Shown piece by piece: positions 1 through 6,168 of a DNA stretch of 6,965 bases. Within the stretch, counting starts at the first letter, position 1. The number at the start of each line of letters is the position of its first letter. The position numbers and the translations under genes were made by a program. The DNA lies in assembly GCA_016927635.1 (NCBI GenBank), contig JAFGMJ010000154.1, forward strand, positions 1 through 6,965. Direction: 5' to 3'. The DNA is from Actinomycetota bacterium (GTDB taxonomy: Bacteria; Actinomycetota; Humimicrobiia; Humimicrobiales; Humimicrobiaceae). A model generated the notes under the pieces. The model was given only the letters and a program-made list of their open reading frames with translations. It was not told the DNA's origin and made no database searches.

Positions 1-18
1 GCAAATGATTTCCTGAGC

Positions 19-76
19 AAAAAAATTTTGTTTGTGCCGGATAATATCAGCTGTAAAGAATATTTAGTGTCCGGCA
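19..76 (-). terminator. Candidate terminator at the end of the iorAB-symporter operon
   Basis: Read on the minus strand, the last arm of the inverted repeat is followed two bases later by seven T (positions 25 down to 19), the layout of an intrinsic terminator. Two stems could precede the T run. One is the 17-bp stem with a 101-nt loop. The other is a local 7-bp stem, TGCCGGA/TCCGGCA, formed by 70-76 and 35-41 with a 28-nt loop. Both loops are longer than in a typical terminator, and the short stem ends about nine bases before the T run, so efficiency is uncertain. The position, about 100-150 nt after the symporter stop with no intervening gene, fits the end of the operon. Confidence 0.4.
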
Positions 77-162
77 TGTTTTTTGACTTAAAGACCAGGC
101 CTAATTAAAACCTGCTTCTATTCTGCCATAGGCTGCCAGAGACTTTTATCCGGCACAAACAA
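28..162. repeat. Perfect 17-bp inverted repeat around 101 bp; candidate structured RNA or small element
   Basis: The arm at 28-44 (TTGTTTGTGCCGGATAA) is the exact reverse complement of 146-162. The bases just outside (27/163) and just inside (45/145) do not pair, so the repeat is sharply bounded. Two shorter pairings nest inside: AGAATA at 57-62 with TATTCT at 119-124, and CAGG at 96-99 with CCTG at 111-114. Together they make one long branched hairpin. It lies wholly in the non-coding stretch after the symporter stop at 177. No target-site duplication is visible next to the arms, which argues against a transposed miniature element. A transcribed structure at the end of the operon, or a leader for a gene beyond the left edge, is more likely. 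The repeat itself is certain; its function is inferred. Confidence 0.75.
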
Positions 163-176
163 TATGCTAAATACAA

Positions 177-1784
177 TTATTTAAAACTCTTATCTATGAT
201 CTCTTTTGGCATTTTCTTTGTGAAAAGACTCACGATAATCGTTACGATAAATGCAAGCGGGAAAGCAATCACTATCGGGTCTACTGCATTCCATGGGTAA
301 TCAAATATGCTGGGTTTGCCTGTCAATACAATTACAAGCTTCAGCATTTCAGCATTTGCCTTGTGAACAAAAAACATCCAGAAAACACTGGATACTATTC
401 CAACAACCATGCCGCTTATTGCTCCTGCTTTTGTTGAGCCTTTCCAGAAAAGGCCACATATAAACATTGGAAGAAAAGTAGCTGCACAAACTCCAAAGAA
501 TAGAGATGTGCCCCTTGCAATAATGCTTACAGGCAGGTAATATCCAAGTACAATACTAATCACTATGCCTATGATTATTCCTATTTTTGTAAGCAGAACA
601 CCCTTTGTAGGCCTTACCTGTTCGGCTGCTGCGTCACTGTTGTTTGGAACATTGCCTATCCCGAGCATATCCCTTGAAAAAGAAGTGCCTATTACATGGA
701 ACTGTGAGCTTATTGTTGACATTGCCGCTGCAAGAAGTGTCACCATGAAGACATATACAAACCATTTCGGCATAGCCATATTGATAAAAGTCGGCATTAT
801 AAGGTCAGTATTTCCCTCAGCCACAGCGACGGATATTTTACCCAGCTCTTCATTGAAATAAACATTTGAGAGAGCGCCTATTACAAATGCTATGCCAGTC
901 ATTGCAAGGATAAATATTCCTCCTACAAGAACAGCCCTGTTAAGTTCCTTATTGCTTTTTACAGTCATGAACCTTATTGCAAGCTGAGGTTGCGCAAGTA
1001 CGCCTATACCGACGCCAAGCACTATTGTAGAAACCAGGCTCCACCACAGCGGTGAACCAAGAGCCGGCATAGTTGTCCAGCCCTGATGGCCTCCGGCTAC
1101 AAGGTTTTCCGGGACCTTGCTCGCAAGGTCTGTAAGGAGCTGATGTGTGCCTATAAAACCATGGGGAGTTTTTATATAGGTTAAAACAAGAAGCGCAATC
1201 ATGCCAACAAACATAATTGTGCCCTGCAGAGCGTCCGTATACATAACACCTTTCAGGCCGCCGGCAATTACGTATGCAGCTATAATTATTGAAAACACCA
1301 TTAGCGCAAGTACAAAATTTACATTAAGAGTGCTTTCAATGAATCTTGCTGCACCTATTAGCACCACGCCTGTGTAAAGAGGCATAAAAACAAATATTAC
1401 CACGCCGCCCAGCACCTGAATGAATTTTGAATTATATCTTCTTCCAAGAAGTTCAGGAAATGTGTGTGCATCAAGATTGTGGCCCATTCTTCGTGTCCGT
1501 TTTCCAAAAAATATAAATGCAACAGCGATACCAAGGGCTATGTTAAGAAAGGTTAGCCATAAAAGCCCAAGGCCAAATACACCTGCTGTTCCGCCAAATC
1601 CCACTATTGCAGAGGTTGAAATAAATGTTGCGCCATAGGATATTGCCATTATATAGGGGTGTATCTGTCTGCCTGCCACCATATAGTCACCTGATGTTTT
1701 TGTACCCCTGTAGCCAAGATAACCCAGGTAACCAATAATTAACAGGTATACTATTATAATAATAGAAAGAACAAAAATATTCAT
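177..1784 (-). CDS. Sodium:solute symporter family (SSS) protein
   Basis: This is an inner-membrane permease of the SSS family (LeuT fold), expected to couple Na+ entry to uptake of an organic solute. The 535 residues contain about 13 hydrophobic segments: near 1-22, 44-70, 72-93, 122-145, 155-180, 184-203, 246-270, 283-305, 341-362, 398-418, 420-445, 452-473 and 500-520. Family landmarks are DYMVAGRQ (33-40), the SSS signature region GGLKGVMYTDALQG (175-188), and AAAMSTISSQ (352-361), whose Ser/Thr residues lie where the Na2 sodium site is in characterised members. Length is normal and the frame is intact. The ATG start follows GGGAGGG, a good ribosome binding site. It is the last gene of the operon, 76 bp after a small peptide typical of SSS partners. 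The substrate cannot be read from the sequence. The linked IorAB and ACT genes suggest an aromatic or branched amino acid, its 2-oxo acid, or an aryl acid. Confidence 0.93.
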   Translation of the reverse strand: MNIFVLSIIIIVYLLIIGYLGYLGYRGTKTSGDYMVAGRQIHPYIMAISYGATFISTSAIVGFGGTAGVFGLGLLWLTFLNIALGIAVAFIFFGKRTRRMGHNLDAHTFPELLGRRYNSKFIQVLGGVVIFVFMPLYTGVVLIGAARFIESTLNVNFVLALMVFSIIIAAYVIAGGLKGVMYTDALQGTIMFVGMIALLVLTYIKTPHGFIGTHQLLTDLASKVPENLVAGGHQGWTTMPALGSPLWWSLVSTIVLGVGIGVLAQPQLAIRFMTVKSNKELNRAVLVGGIFILAMTGIAFVIGALSNVYFNEELGKISVAVAEGNTDLIMPTFINMAMPKWFVYVFMVTLLAAAMSTISSQFHVIGTSFSRDMLGIGNVPNNSDAAAEQVRPTKGVLLTKIGIIIGIVISIVLGYYLPVSIIARGTSLFFGVCAATFLPMFICGLFWKGSTKAGAISGMVVGIVSSVFWMFFVHKANAEMLKLVIVLTGKPSIFDYPWNAVDPIVIAFPLAFIVTIIVSLFTKKMPKEIIDKSFK

Positions 1785-1834
1785 AAATCCCTCCCTTTCG
1801 TTTAAAATGAAATTCTTTATGATGTCTTATATTC

Positions 1835-1855
1835 CGCCTTATAAGCTGCCAGGCG
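1835..1855 (-). other. Small hairpin between the accessory peptide and the symporter
   Basis: CGCCT at 1835-1839 and AGGCG at 1851-1855 are complementary, giving a 5-bp GC-rich stem with an 11-nt loop inside a 76-bp AT-rich spacer. No T run follows, so it is not an intrinsic terminator. It could act as an mRNA processing or stability element setting the ratio of peptide to symporter. It may also be chance. Confidence 0.25.
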
Positions 1856-1860
1856 ATAAC

Positions 1861-1968
1861 CTATTTATCCTTATTCCACATAATCGCGCCGTATATTATG
1901 CAGAATACTGTGGATAGTATGCACAGAATATATGCAAGAAAAACAGAAAATCCGGCAAATCCTAACAT
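1861..1968 (-). CDS. Symporter small accessory protein (35-residue membrane peptide)
   Basis: This short reading frame encodes 35 residues. It starts MLGF, continues with one hydrophobic helix containing LAYILCILS (11-19) and CIIYG (23-27), and ends with the polar tail WNKDK. The pattern LAYxLCxxSxxxCxxYG followed by W-N-K matches small peptides that I recall being encoded beside SSS-family symporters and annotated as symporter small accessory proteins. Cys16 and Cys23 occupy the two usual Cys positions. The ATG has the strongest ribosome binding site in the window (1974-1982). The gene lies 45 bp after the ACT gene and 76 bp before the symporter, in the same direction. A role in assembly or activity of the symporter is inferred from this association; I know of no defined mechanism. 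It is easily missed because of its size. Confidence 0.88.
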   Translation of the reverse strand: MLGFAGFSVFLAYILCILSTVFCIIYGAIMWNKDK

Positions 1969-1973
1969 CTGCT

Positions 1974-1982
1974 ACCTCCTTT
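1974..1982 (-). promoter_or_regulatory. Strong Shine-Dalgarno site of the small accessory peptide
   Basis: The minus strand reads AAAGGAGGT, then AGCAG, then the ATG at 1968. This is a near-perfect anti-16S match with a 5-nt spacer. It supports translation of the 35-residue frame and shows that this organism uses Shine-Dalgarno initiation, although iorA and iorB lack such a site. Confidence 0.85.
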
Positions 1983-2013
1983 CATTTTTTAGAGTTAAAA
2001 TAGTTTTAATTAC

Positions 2014-2406
2014 TCAGCATAAACTTATGCTATTGTCTTTAAGTACTGATTCTGCCCTTTTTACATCATCCACACTTATAATTAGCCGTGTACCTGCAAT
2101 AACATAAATATAATCAATGTTTAATTTTTCATTGGCCAGTATATCAAGAATGCGCGACAGCTCTCCAGGCCTGTCCTCAACAGAAAAACAGATAACCTCA
2201 GCTACATGTGTAGTAAAACCGGCATCTTTAAGCTTTTGCCTTGCTTTTTCAGTGTCAGATACAACAAGGCGAAGTATACCGTAATCCCTTGCCTCGGTTG
2301 TGGAAAAACCCTGCAGGTTAATATTGCCGTCTTTTAGTATTCTTGCCACTTCAGCAAGCCTTCCGGCCTGGTTTTCAAGAAATATTGTTAATTGTTGTAC
2401 CGGCAT
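2014..2406 (-). CDS. Tandem ACT domain protein (amino-acid-binding regulator)
   Basis: The 130-residue protein consists of two ACT domains and nothing else. The first spans about 3-66, with the ligand-loop motif ENQAGRL (11-17). The second spans about 69-128, with the matching EDRPGEL (77-83). ACT domains form oligomers that bind amino acids at the interface near the conserved Gly-Leu turn. Stand-alone tandem ACT proteins of this kind recur beside iorAB and phenylacetate-CoA ligase genes. A sensor of aromatic amino acids or their products is therefore likely, with an unidentified partner. I place the start at ATG 2406, five bases after a GGGGG tract (MPVQQLTIF...). An in-frame GTG six bases upstream (2412) would add only Met-Ser and fits the ribosome site less well. 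The gene follows iorB by 27 bp. A short palindrome (2016-2031) covers its last codons. Confidence 0.9.
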   Translation of the reverse strand: MPVQQLTIFLENQAGRLAEVARILKDGNINLQGFSTTEARDYGILRLVVSDTEKARQKLKDAGFTTHVAEVICFSVEDRPGELSRILDILANEKLNIDYIYVIAGTRLIISVDDVKRAESVLKDNSISLC

Positions 2407-2433
2407 CGACACCCCCAGTTTATAGTATTAATT

Positions 2434-3114
2434 TTAGTTTTTAGCAAAACCTCTGCCCGTATTGAAAGCATCTATATTTACATTGACTGCTTTTTCAGGG
2501 ACATTGTCTTTTAAAGCCTCAATCCAGCAGCGGCTGGAAAATGGCAGAAATTCTGATAAAGCGCCAGTCATTATCATATTTGAAACCTTTAAATTGCCAA
2601 GCTTTTTTGCGGTTTCAACAGTTTTTATAAAGTAATAATTTTTTGTAAAACTGCATATCATCTCTGCAACGTCTGAAGGATAATTTGACTCTTTTACAGA
2701 GGCAGATGCAGGATATATTTTATATTCGTTTACAAGTATAAAACCTTCGAAAGCAAGTTTTTGAATATAGCGCAAAGCTTCCAGCTGTTCAAGAGCCACT
2801 ATGAAATCTGCTTTATTAATTGTTGGAGAATATACTTTTTTACCAATCCTTACACTGCCCTCAACACTGCCGCCTCTTTGAGCCATTCCATGCACCTCAG
2901 AAACCTTCACATCAAAACCAGCATTTATTGCGGCATGCGCAAGAACCGTGGTTGCAAGAATTATTCCCTGACCTCCTACTCCAGTAAATAAAACGGAAAG
3001 TATTTCTCCGTTTTTTAAAGAAATTTCCCACTTCCGTGCATAATCAGCCCCTTTTTGGGCTATAATTGTGACATTTTTCTTGTAATTATTGTTATTATTG
3101 TCGTTTTTTACCAT
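2434..3114 (-). CDS. iorB: Indolepyruvate ferredoxin oxidoreductase, beta subunit (IorB)
   Basis: This is the gamma-type (2-oxoacid:acceptor oxidoreductase) subunit that pairs with IorA to decarboxylate aryl pyruvates to arylacetyl-CoA in the cytoplasm. The core begins near residue 38 with SVLFTGVGGQG (GVGGQG at 45-50). It continues with SEVHGMAQRGGSV (72-84), the usual IorB signature, and SNMIMTGALSEFLPF (178-192). The core is about 190 residues, the normal size of the whole subunit. The first ~36 residues are therefore extra, Asn-rich (NDNNNNN at 4-10) and unlike the family. No ATG, GTG or TTG occurs in frame between the ATG at 3114 and the core, and an in-frame TAA lies just upstream, so the extension appears genuine unless a rare start codon is used. 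No Shine-Dalgarno site is seen. The 18-bp gap from iorA suggests translational coupling or re-initiation. Confidence 0.93.
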   Translation of the reverse strand: MVKNDNNNNNYKKNVTIIAQKGADYARKWEISLKNGEILSVLFTGVGGQGIILATTVLAHAAINAGFDVKVSEVHGMAQRGGSVEGSVRIGKKVYSPTINKADFIVALEQLEALRYIQKLAFEGFILVNEYKIYPASASVKESNYPSDVAEMICSFTKNYYFIKTVETAKKLGNLKVSNMIMTGALSEFLPFSSRCWIEALKDNVPEKAVNVNIDAFNTGRGFAKN

Positions 3115-3132
3115 AAAAATGTTTTAATTTTT

Positions 3133-5001
3133 TTATTTTTTCTTAATTATAGCTTTAAATTTACATATGTCAGCGCAAACATTGCAGCCGGTGCACAGCA
3201 CGCTGTTTATCGAATACCTTGAATCTTTAAATTCAATTGCGGGGCACCCGAATTTAAGACACAGGCCGCACTCTTTGCATATGTTTTGGTCAATATATAC
3301 TTTTGAAATTATTTTTGGTTTTTCTATAAGCACACAGGGCCTCCTGCAGACTACAAAAGAGAGCTCATCTCTATTAAGCTCCTCTTCAAAAACTTTTTTT
3401 AATGTTTTCATATCAGAAGGGTCCACGACTCTGATGTTTTTAATACCGGCAGCTTTTGCAAAATCTTCAGGTTTTAGTTGCACTGAGGTATTTGACATAA
3501 GAGTTCTGCCAGTGCCGGGGTGATCCTGCTGCCCCGTCATTGCAGTTGTGCCGTTGTCAAGAACGATTATAACATTAGTGCCATTATTATATGCATTATC
3601 GATTGTTGCGGTTATTCCTGAATGGAAAAAAGTGGAGTCACCGATTACAGCCACGACCCTGCCCTTAAAATCCTTGTTTGCTTTTTCCATACCCAGGGCC
3701 TGCCCTACACCTGCACCCATACAAAGGCAGCTGTCCAGGCTGTTAAGCGGGGGCAGCACTGAGAGCGTGTAACACCCTATATCACCCATTACAGCAGTTT
3801 TTAACTTTTTAAGCACATGAAAAACTGACCTGTGAGGACACCCTGCGCACAGCACCGGAGGTCTTGGCGGAAGGCCTGCAAGTATTTCATCTTGTCTCAA
3901 TTTTTTAGCAGTATAGCCTTTAAAGGATTCTATCCGCTGCGTATCTTCAATTATTTTCTCACCGGATACCTTATTATTATCAGCAGCTTTGCCCGAAGCA
4001 GTTCCAAAAAGTTGGCAGTAGACTTTTTCCAGTGCGGAAATTCCAAGTTCACCATATGCAGGGAAAAACTGTTTGCCTGCAAGCTCAACTTTTAGATTTA
4101 AAAGCCTGATATGCTCTTCAAGGAATGGCTCAAGCTCCTCAATAACAATAACAAGCCTCTTGTCCCTGGAAAACTCAGAAATTATATTGCTGCATACGGG
4201 ATTTGTCATATTGAGCTTTAAAACAGGCACGTTATCAAATACTTCTCTTGCATACTGGTATGACACGCCTGATGTTATTATTCCTATATCTTTGACAGCT
4301 TTGCTGCTTTGCGGGGTATGCAGTAAATGATAATAACCCTGTTCGCACAATTCTTTCAGTTTTTCCCATCTGTCAAGAACTGCTAAATGCCTTTCTCGCC
4401 CATATGCGGGTATCATCACATATTTACATGAATTCTTGACATAATCTTTGGGCTTTTTATCCTGGCGTGAACCTGTCATCACCATTGAACGGCTATGGGA
4501 TATTCTTGTGGTTGTCCTTACAAGAACTGGTGTGTCAAATTTTTCACTTATTTCAAATGCATCCTTAACCATATCAAGGGCTTCCTGGCTGTCAGATGGC
4601 TCAAGCATGGGAACTTTTGCAAATCTGGCATAGAACCTGTTATCCTGCTCATTTTGTGAACTGTGCATGCCTGGATCATCTGCAGATATGATTACAAGCC
4701 CGCCTGTAACGCCAGTGTAGGACAGCGTCATAAAAGGATCTGCTGCAACATTTAGTCCTACATGTTTCATTGCCACAAGGGCTCTTGCCCCCGCAATACT
4801 TGCGCCAGAAGCAACCTCCAGCGAAACTTTTTCATTTACTGACCACTGGCAGTAGATCTGGCTGTACCTGGATACATTCTCAAGGATCTCTGTGGAAGGC
4901 GTGCCTGGATAAGCAGTGGCAACTGTCACGCCTGATTCATATGCTGCTCGCGCTATAGCTTCATTTCCTGTCAAAAGTCTGAGATTTTTATTATTTTCCA
5001 A
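3133..5001 (-). CDS. iorA: Indolepyruvate ferredoxin oxidoreductase, alpha subunit (IorA)
   Basis: This is the thiamine-diphosphate subunit of the enzyme converting indolepyruvate, phenylpyruvate or 4-hydroxyphenylpyruvate plus CoA to the arylacetyl-CoA, CO2 and reduced ferredoxin. The 622 residues show the full IorA order. The pyrimidine-binding domain has YPGTPSTEI (31-39) and SADDPGMHSSQNEQDNR (106-122). A middle domain follows. The TPP domain has CAGCPHRSVFH (385-395), GDSTFFHSGI (454-463) and LDNGTTAMTG (481-490). The C-terminus carries two ferredoxin-type [4Fe-4S] motifs, Cys575/578/581/586 and Cys603/606/609/613. The second cluster has Lys instead of the usual Pro after its last Cys. 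Length is typical. The start is a TTG without a clear Shine-Dalgarno site. It is forced, because an in-frame TGA lies about ten codons upstream with no ATG or GTG between. First gene of the operon, with a promoter about 60 bp upstream. Confidence 0.96.
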   Translation of the reverse strand: MENNKNLRLLTGNEAIARAAYESGVTVATAYPGTPSTEILENVSRYSQIYCQWSVNEKVSLEVASGASIAGARALVAMKHVGLNVAADPFMTLSYTGVTGGLVIISADDPGMHSSQNEQDNRFYARFAKVPMLEPSDSQEALDMVKDAFEISEKFDTPVLVRTTTRISHSRSMVMTGSRQDKKPKDYVKNSCKYVMIPAYGRERHLAVLDRWEKLKELCEQGYYHLLHTPQSSKAVKDIGIITSGVSYQYAREVFDNVPVLKLNMTNPVCSNIISEFSRDKRLVIVIEELEPFLEEHIRLLNLKVELAGKQFFPAYGELGISALEKVYCQLFGTASGKAADNNKVSGEKIIEDTQRIESFKGYTAKKLRQDEILAGLPPRPPVLCAGCPHRSVFHVLKKLKTAVMGDIGCYTLSVLPPLNSLDSCLCMGAGVGQALGMEKANKDFKGRVVAVIGDSTFFHSGITATIDNAYNNGTNVIIVLDNGTTAMTGQQDHPGTGRTLMSNTSVQLKPEDFAKAAGIKNIRVVDPSDMKTLKKVFEEELNRDELSFVVCRRPCVLIEKPKIISKVYIDQNICKECGLCLKFGCPAIEFKDSRYSINSVLCTGCNVCADICKFKAIIKKK

Positions 5002-5061
5002 TTCAGCTAATAATTGTTTTTGTCAGCAAAAAATAAAAATGATTTGTAAATTAAGTTATAT

Positions 5062-5089
5062 AGTATATATAAGAATATATAAATGTAAA
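5062..5089 (-). promoter_or_regulatory. Candidate promoter of the iorA operon
   Basis: On the minus strand TTTACA (5089-5084) is followed after 16 bases by TATACT (5067-5062), a good sigma-70-type pair. Transcription would start near 5055, giving a leader of about 50-55 nt before the TTG start at 5001. The region is very AT-rich, so chance matches are possible. The hexamer quality and position make this the best candidate. Confidence 0.5.
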
Positions 5090-5109
5090 GTTTAATATCC
5101 ATTCCTGAA

Positions 5110-5138
5110 TTGATTTTATTTTTAACGGGTTTTAATAT
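5110..5138 (+). promoter_or_regulatory. Candidate promoter of the DUF1287-like gene
   Basis: TTGATT (5110-5115) and TAATAT (5133-5138) are separated by 17 bases and point toward the gene at 5215, with a predicted leader of about 70 nt. A perfect TATAAT at 5141-5146 lies nearby but has no good -35 at the right distance. The promoter is back to back with that of iorA, about 20 bp apart. Confidence 0.35.
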
Positions 5139-5180
5139 ATTATAATTAATTAAACGTCACATAAATATATTTTAAAATAC

Positions 5181-5201
5181 CCGCACACAGCAGCTTTGCG
5201 G
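5181..5201 (+). other. GC-rich leader hairpin before the DUF1287-like gene
   Basis: CCGCA (5181-5185) and TGCGG (5197-5201) pair around an 11-nt loop. This is the only GC-rich patch in the 213-bp divergent region. It ends 13 nt before the ATG at 5215, immediately upstream of where a Shine-Dalgarno site would be, and no such site is seen. It could influence translation of the gene. There is no T run, so it is not a terminator. Confidence 0.3.
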
Positions 5202-5214
5202 ATTCAATGTTATT

Positions 5215-6138
5215 ATGGAAAAGGTTAAAAAAATACATATAAGAAAAAGCCAGGGATTTAAAATACTTATACTTGTAATAATACTGCTTTCTGCGCTTCA
5301 GTTATGGATGCTGTATTCCAATTACAAGGATGTTATTATAAAAATACCACAGGATTTATTTGTTTCGCCAAAACCTCTTCCCATTACTGAGCTTACCGTA
5401 AATGCTCCTTACAGACCTCCTGAAAGCAAAGAAGCTTCCGGAGAGGCTATTGCTTCAGAACCTGAAGAGGAATCTCTTACAACTGAAATGCCTGATCTGG
5501 AAAATACTGTTGAAACCCTGGAAGCAGTCGTTGAGGAGACTGAACTGGCCACAGAAGATACCAGCGCTGAATATGTGCTGAGCGATACCCAGAAAAACAT
5601 AGTATTGCGACTTATGGAGCTTCTTGAGGAAGACATTGAGTATGGATACCAGGTTTATCCGGAAACAGGTTACCCGTCAGATAATGTATGGATATCTACT
5701 GATGTTATATCTGTTGTTTTGAGGGATGCAGGTTATGACCTTATGGAGCTTATATATAAAGATATGGAGGAGCATAAAGAGGATTATCCTCTGGATATAA
5801 AGAACAGGAAAGAGCCAATAAAATACATAGATTTCAGGGATGTATTCTTTCAGGAAAAATTTTTTAAGAGAAATGCCCTTGAACTTGAAATAGATTACAG
5901 TCTTGAGAACAAAGACATCCAGTGGCAGCCTGGAGATATTGTTTATTTCCAGTTTGACCCGGATAACCCCTACCAGGATCTTGGAGGGTTTATATCTTCA
6001 AGAACCAACGACCAGGGTGTACCTCTTGTGATAATGATATCAAAGGAATTCGGTAAAGTCAGCGAAGTCGATAAGCTTCTTGAATATACAATAGTCGGAC
6101 ATTTCAGGTATCCCAATCCTTATGAAGAACCTGAATAG
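5215..6138 (+). CDS. Membrane-anchored DUF1287-like protein, probable pseudoenzyme
   Basis: The 307-residue protein has a basic N-terminus, one transmembrane anchor (about 15-34), an acidic Glu/Pro/Thr-rich linker (about 65-118) and a C-terminal domain (about 124-300) on the outside of the membrane. The domain matches the DUF1287 (YijF-like) pattern of the NlpC/P60-type cysteine peptidase superfamily. Shared landmarks are GYP (152-154), STDVISVVLRDAGYDL (161-176), KDMEEHKEDYP (182-192), WQPGDIV (237-243) and the end TIVGHFRYP (292-300). In the family the first motif normally reads CTDV, a later one HIGIV and a third IHN. Here these positions are Ser161, Leu256 and Met274, so the expected catalytic Cys and both His are missing. 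It may bind cell-wall material without cutting it. No Shine-Dalgarno site precedes the ATG. The fold assignment is from motif recall; the biological role is unknown. Confidence 0.8.
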   Translation: MEKVKKIHIRKSQGFKILILVIILLSALQLWMLYSNYKDVIIKIPQDLFVSPKPLPITELTVNAPYRPPESKEASGEAIASEPEEESLTTEMPDLENTVETLEAVVEETELATEDTSAEYVLSDTQKNIVLRLMELLEEDIEYGYQVYPETGYPSDNVWISTDVISVVLRDAGYDLMELIYKDMEEHKEDYPLDIKNRKEPIKYIDFRDVFFQEKFFKRNALELEIDYSLENKDIQWQPGDIVYFQFDPDNPYQDLGGFISSRTNDQGVPLVIMISKEFGKVSEVDKLLEYTIVGHFRYPNPYEEPE

Positions 6139-6168
6139 GCCGGAAAGCCAGGATAGGTTGAAATAATT

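Noticed and set aside
28..162. Miniature inverted-repeat transposable element (MITE)
   Set aside because: The size and perfect terminal repeats fit, but no target-site duplication flanks the arms and the minus-strand T7 favours a transcribed structure. Not excluded without a copy-number search.
2016..2031. AGCATAA/TTATGCT palindrome as a terminator after the ACT gene
   Set aside because: The loop would be only 2 nt, the stem is AT-rich, it overlaps the ACT coding end and no T run follows on the minus strand.
5069..5083. Archaeal TATA box (TTTATATA on the minus strand) suggesting an archaeal host
   Set aside because: The region is almost all A/T, good bacterial -10/-35 pairs exist, and a DUF1287-like membrane-anchored protein and strong Shine-Dalgarno sites fit a bacterium better.
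5409..5636. Ser-rich 75-codon minus-strand reading frame
   Set aside because: It is antisense to the acidic linker of the DUF1287-like gene; the Ser richness is the complement of Glu/Thr codons and there is no ribosome site.
6139..6168. Bidirectional terminator between the convergent DUF1287-like and yhhQ genes
   Set aside because: Only a weak 3-bp GGC/GCC pairing is visible in the 30 bp, with no adequate stem or T run on either strand.
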